DNA from: Liolophura sinensis
Taxonomy: Eukaryota; Mollusca; Polyplacophora; Chitonida; Chitonidae
NCBI RefSeq assembly: GCF_032854445.1
Contig: NC_088297.1
Location: forward strand, 11,000,163 to 11,060,162
Length of the DNA: 60,000 nucleotides
Direction of reading: 5' to 3'
This document shows positions 54,597 through 60,000 of this stretch, in pieces. Under the pieces are notes generated by a model that saw only the letters and a program-made list of their open reading frames with translations, did not search any database and was not told the DNA's origin. Position 1 is the first letter of the stretch. Each line of letters starts with the position of its first letter. The translations under genes and the position numbers were made by a program.

Positions 54597-54939
54597 GGTC
54601 TGCGTGCTCGCATGCAGTCGTTGCTTGTTTACTGCGTCTGTAAGTCAGGTATCTCAGTGGAGAAGGGTCGGTCACGCGTTTTCCATCGCGGACACTTCAT
54701 TTTCATTCACTCATTAACCAGACCGCCGTCAACTACTTGAATAAGTCTTAAGTACGGTATTAAACAGAAAAGAAATGAAGAACGACAAGTGGCTTTTATA
54801 GAATCGGGAGAAATAAAATTCTACCCTGCCAGAAAACCAAATAGGTCTATACTTTAATAGTATTTTAAAGTTTTTCCAGACCAGTCACGTTTAATCAGTT
54901 GCACTTTTAATTTTTACCAACATGTAATTCTTCCCAAGC

Positions 54940-55095
54940 CATGCCTGCTACCGTACTAAAGTTAAGTTTACATGAACAGATGGAGTAAAACCGTTACTGA
55001 GGTAATTTAACAAGAGGTCGGGTTTCACCTGTTACGTCTGATCATTTGTCAACTATGAGGATGTCGTTGCTGTTCTGGTTATAATCTCCAAGCTG
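54940..55095 (+). repeat. Interspersed repeat family C
   Basis: Contains ttacatgaacagatggagta, tttaacaagaggtcgggttt, cacctgttacgtctgatcat and gatgtcgttgctgttctggt, collinear with 33915-34030. Confidence 0.7.
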
Positions 55096-56540
55096 CAGTA
55101 CTATTTTTTTAAAATATGTTTTACATTTACATGGAAAACAACGGTATATATTAGATATGTATAATTAGTTTCTAATTGGCGAATCACTCACTGGCCGAAC
55201 ACTTAAGTGACTACGTGCTTTTATATGTGACATATACATTCGTCATAAACGTATGAAGAAAATGTATAAAGCTATCTTTGTCGCGATCAGCAAAAACCAC
55301 CAAGTATGTAACCTATATACATGCAGTCGAAAATTAAAATGTATTCAGAATATCCGAGGACGATAAGGCATGCAGTGTACAAACAAGAGATGGCTGATTC
55401 AACAAGCAAGGGCTATATTTGATCTCGCTACCATATAAGCTTCACAATGAGTGACACTCCCAAGAGTGCAATCATCTAGACCTCATCCACTTAACTGGCT
55501 CGCCTTTTAACAAATTTAGATTTTATTGCCTGGTGGAAACTGATCTGTCTGCTCGCTCGTCCGTCCATTCGTTCATCTACGAACACAATTAATCAGGTTA
55601 CGCTTGGGCGCGCCGAATTTGAAAAGAAGGATGTGACAATATCGTTCAAGCAAAAGGGTACGTTTTGAAGAACGTAGTATAGGAAGTTATAGTGGTCCCT
55701 GCAGCATTTATTTTCAAAGCAAAGTTTTTAAAGAAATTTGATCTGGTTTTTTTTTTTTAATGATTCAATGTAGACAGAATATTGAATGTATATGCTTGCA
55801 CATTGTGAGTTCTCAAATAAGCAACGGACAGATGTGGCCTTGATTTGTTTGCGTTTGAACGTATCGCACGTGACTGGCACGTGACGGTCCTGAAACAACC
55901 TGGCCGACGTTGAATAGTTGATTAAGTACATAATAAAAGTGCGTTAAAATCCGACGGCCCCGCAGGAGAAGTAGATTCCCAATGTGCTTGGATTTATTGT
56001 ACAGGGGTTCCAGAGATAATGACCAAAGGCGGAGCGATAAGTTGATTGTTAATTAGTGTTTAAACTCGGTCTTTAATTTTTGAAATTGTATATAAACGAG
56101 AAGCGCATGTTATCAGGCTTTATCGAAAACAGTACAACTGTAGTCGCTGTGTGTGCGCGTGTGCGGGCATGTGGGCGTGTGGATGTGTGGGTTGGGATTG
56201 GGGGTGAGGTCCCGAACAACAGCTGACAAACACCACAGCACCTGTCCTATATGTAAACAGTAGGTGGGTGGAACTTACAGTCGATGCAGGCTGTACTTTT
56301 TCGATTGTGCAAAGTGGTTATTTTTTTTTATTACAAATTATAAATTGAGTGTAAAATATCAGGTAAGTTCAACTAACTTCAAATGATCTTGATTTTACTC
56401 ACTAATGCTTTGCCCGTAATGCGATTTCTTCATGTGTTTGCAATTTCAACTAGCTATAAATCGTTTCCATTCTCTTGTTCTGTCGTTCAAGACATGTAAT
56501 TGCATTTTATTAAGGATCCATAAATCAGGATAATATGACT
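55096..56540. other. Intergenic sequence, nothing recognised
   Basis: Contains a short TG-rich tract near 56149-56190. No coding or repeat family assigned. Confidence 0.5.
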
Positions 56541-56690
56541 GAATGGCTGTTGTTTAACGCCATACTCTTGAATTTCTCACTTAGGCCATAGCTGTCAGTT
56601 TTATAGACGGAAGGCTGTATAGAGCCCGGGGTATAAACCTCCAACAGTTGGCAACGTACTGACGGACTTCCAACCGTGTACGAAGCCCAC
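56541..56690 (-). repeat. Degenerate SINE of family A type
   Basis: Tail-like gttgtttaacgccatactct, then gtatagagcccggggtataa and cagttggcaacgtactgacg, reversed SINE body order. Confidence 0.6.
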
Positions 56691-57044
56691 TTAACGTTAC
56701 CCGCAACGGCCATGGCGACGTAATGTTTACACTTCTAGGTTGCCATGGCAGTTACGTGCTCGGAGCGTTAAGTGCGTTCCGTACAAGTGTAACGAGCTAG
56801 CCATACTTGCACAGTGGTACTCAACAATTGTAAGACTATGCAAACGCCCTTAAGAGGGTTGACCACCAAATATTGCCCATATGTAAGGTACCACAAACGG
56901 TTAGAACGACGGAATCGACAAACTCTCTGTCCACTTTAAAAATACTTTCTTACAATATCGCCTGGTGCCTACATACTGTGACTGGCTGGGGTGTCATGCC
57001 TTCTGTATGATACTTTAGTGGCGGCTGTACCTTGGCAACATGGA

Positions 57045-57303
57045 CTCGCCCTGCCAAAATGTATTTATTTGATCTAATTGGTGTTTTACGCTGTACTCAA
57101 GAATATTTCACTTATACGCCCGGCAGTAACCCTCGACCATGTGAAGGTTGCTGCTAGACTTTCCTACGTATGGCCGGAGAGGAAGCTAGCATGAGCTGGA
57201 CTTGAACTCACAGCGACCGCTTTAGTGAGAGTCTCCTGGATCTTTACGCTGCGCAAGCGTTCAAACGAACTGAGCCACGGAGGCCCTCCGCCTTGCTAAA
57301 AGA
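57045..57303 (-). repeat. SINE family A, internally deleted, with flanking duplication
   Basis: The SINE lies at about 57060-57287 between ctcgccctgccaaaa and ctccgccttgctaaaa, an imperfect target-site duplication. Part of the body (ccagcattatggtggg) is missing, at a different breakpoint from the copy at 41727. Confidence 0.88.
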
Positions 57304-57595
57304 CGCAGTACCTGTACACAAACCTAATGAACATACCTATGACCAAAAATTGCTAAGTACATGGCAAAACTTCAGTCATACACACAGTATATTACATTCA
57401 TATATGCTTTCCTAACAATTTTACAAACTGATGATGCATTTTCTTTTTGATTATACCAGCCGTAATTTGTCAACAAATCGTTTTTAGAACTTTATGTTTG
57501 GAATATCGATTTTCTGGATCCATTTACAAATACAGGTACATAGTCCTATTGTAGGATTTGGCGCCCTATGCATAGAATATCTGGAGTCTATAAAC

Positions 57596-57745
57596 TAGCC
57601 GCTCAGAGGTTGTTGAGATGTGTAATACAACAGTATATTCTTGCGCATGACTAGAATTGAACCACTGCCTGATAGGAAGTTTTCGGGGTGAAAGAAACTT
57701 GGGGATAAACCACTGACCTTGGGTAGGTTTCTGACTATCTTTCAA
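57596..57745 (-). repeat. Degenerate SINE remnant
   Basis: Has aagaaacttggggataaacc and ctgaccttgggtaggtttct, in the order of a reversed SINE body; no clear tail. Confidence 0.4.
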
Positions 57746-60000
57746 ATGTGTGAAGTGCATTCGCAAAAATGTTGGTGGAATACGAAGATTAGATTACGTA
57801 AAAGATCATATGAATGTCGTCTATAGCTTGTTGACACCTAGGCTACACGAGTAGTGACAGCAGGGCATGCGCAATAAGATATGACCCATACATCATGCCC
57901 TGGCAGGTGAAAGACACTTTGTTAAGACACGCTCCCCTCTTAAACTAAAAGTGCCGGGCACTACACGAACTTGCGACCGACCATAACTAATTATCGTTTA
58001 AATGCAATAAAACTTATATAAATTATTCTTAATGAAGACATGAGAGATTACTACAAAAAAACAATAAAAAACCAATAACAAAAGGGACAAAAAGAGCAAA
58101 AGATTAAAAAGGTGCTTAAGTTTTCGTAATGTATATTGTAATTCAAACCATCAAAAAACATCAAAATGTCTAAAAACTGTAGACATCATACCATATATAT
58201 TTGATTTTAATTTTAATTTGTTCGTTAACTGTTAACATCATATACTCAAGAATTTTTCAAACTGATGTGCCAATGGGACACCACTGAAGTTACTTCCAAG
58301 TGCAGACGTTTCTACCCGTAACGTACAGATATATGTGCACGATATATAGGCGCATGGAAGATAAGTTAAATTGCGTAAACTACAACAACAGTGGCGTCGA
58401 CCGCGTCGCGGACAATTTATTGTTAAATTTATATGATTAGTAACATAATCTCTGTCCATCGGAAATAAATACATATCTTTTGACGAATATATACATCCAC
58501 TTGACCGTATCCTAAGTTGTCTGTAGGTACTGTTTACTTCGCTTTCATTCATAACACAGCAAGAGAGTCGCTGATATATTCTACAATTCAATTACACACA
58601 ATTTTTCTTTGTACCCCAGTTGTAACTGTGAACTTTAATTTTCCTATTTCATGATGCATTTCAGCTGTTAGCAATACACAGGGCGATTTAAGTGGCAGTT
58701 CTTTACAACTATATATTAGATACTTTTATTAATCTATACTTGTTCTGGATCATTTGTCAGAATTACCATTTCAAAACATAATTTTGATTTCTGCTCAACA
58801 TCACTGTCACTGTCGTCAGCTTCCCTGAACATAATAATGACGTCACTTCCTAGAGGCGCATGTCTATGGCCGTTGGTGCAATCTAACGTTCGTTAACCTA
58901 ACGTTCTAACACTGCTCGCCTGCTACCTTTACTGTGTGAATATCTGCATGTCATTAGCATGGGTAAGTTTGCCTGTAACTTGCCAAAAGTCGATGGTTTC
59001 ACCGGGTACTCCAATCCACCTTATAATGCCTTTAAAAGGTCTTTAAAATATGTACTGGTCTGTATAAGTCTACATGTAATTAGTTGACACAACCTCCCAG
59101 TTGTACCCAGATACATCCACTGGCATTGTTTTCCTTGTTCTGTGGGTGCCTATCACTTGAAAGACGGAAAACCATGTCCACATCTTTTTTTTATTTTTAA
59201 GTTTTGATTATGAAAAGCGATAGCACGGGACTCAGTAAACTGTTGTCATTTTACAGCGCACGTGCCGCTCTCGTCTTGGTCGCGCTCGCCAACAAACGCG
59301 CACACGCCTGCGCAGATGAAGTGACACACCTATACACGTGTAGCGCACCTGCAGAGTTTTAAACACTGACTAAGCCAGACAAAGAGAAATTCCCTTCAGA
59401 GAACCTATAACGGTAAAACAACGGAGATGCTAGGATAGGGCAGGATATAACGGGATAATATGTTGTATTGTGTGGGCCTGAGAAAACGAGGACTCCCTTA
59501 ATCATGCAACGTAATTATTCGAAACGTCTTGAACTTTTGATATTTGGAATACTATGTTACACACCTTTCGCGGACAATTCAACGTTATAGGTGAAACACG
59601 TTTAGAATTCAAACAGCATCAGATTTAAAAGAGTGTGTCTCTTAAAGACACGCATTATAGACAGAGTGGAATCAAGCGTCTGGGGTGCGGTGACTTTCAG
59701 AGGCTAAAATATTACATGTCAAAAATACAGCTGTTTTAATATACTACCGATATTGCTGGCATTTTCCTGGAAGGTTTCTAATATTCATTAAACTCTGTGA
59801 AACGTCAAAGCCTTAGGCCTCAATAATATTGATTATTTGAGAATTATAAATTTTTTCTAGATCACTGACGTATACTACATGTATATAGGCTTACCGACTA
59901 TAGCATGTAATCATAGAGGGGACACGACATCTGATTGACGAAGAAGATAGAGGCCATAACTTTTGGAACTCGGTCAGGTTTGTCATAAATGCGTACAAAT
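57746..60000. other. Intergenic sequence without identified gene
   Basis: A SINE body remnant (gcctgtaacttgccaaaagt) is near 58970-59040. The stretch 59255-59345 is CpG-rich with cacgtg boxes and could be regulatory. No coding gene recognised up to the edge. Confidence 0.45.

Overview
The window is animal genomic DNA. It is AT-rich, intron-rich and full of repeats. The repertoire (two GCLC/Hey genes with GT-AG introns, several tRNA-derived SINE families with tails of the type seen in molluscs and other lophotrochozoans, many TA-duplicating MITE-like elements, long (TA)n tracts) points to a marine invertebrate, most likely a mollusc. Species cannot be settled from this sequence.

Region 1 (1-11902, + strand) holds the last eight coding exons of GCLC, the catalytic subunit of glutamate-cysteine ligase, the rate-limiting enzyme of glutathione synthesis. 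All exons join in frame to give 335 residues, open at the 5' edge. Its introns are crowded with repeats. The standout is a 127-bp tandem array (8969-about 10169) in which the 3' part of exon 7, its splice donor and the first intron bases were copied nine more times. A second, 67-71-bp tandem array straddles the GCLC stop codon.

Region 2 (11903-21101) is the tail-to-tail interval between the two genes. It contains the probable GCLC 3' UTR, minisatellites, a TA-flanked terminal-inverted-repeat element, a fold-back element, a degenerate 30-odd-bp tandem array and a (TA)n tract.

Region 3 (21102-28861, - strand) is a complete Hey-type bHLH-Orange repressor gene of five coding exons (309 residues) ending in the YRPW signature. 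Upstream (28862-about 29710) is a CpG-rich presumed promoter with consensus CSL/Su(H) sites, as expected of a direct Notch target.

Region 4 (about 29720-60000) shows no convincing protein-coding gene. It is a roughly 30-kb gene-poor stretch upstream of Hey with many SINEs, MITEs, another interspersed repeat, a duplicated 177-bp segment, and a few CpG-rich non-repeat patches that could be regulatory. No rRNA, functional tRNA, CRISPR or prokaryotic feature was seen. The most unusual signals are the exon-intron-junction array and stop-codon array of GCLC, and several SINE families that share one 3' tail.
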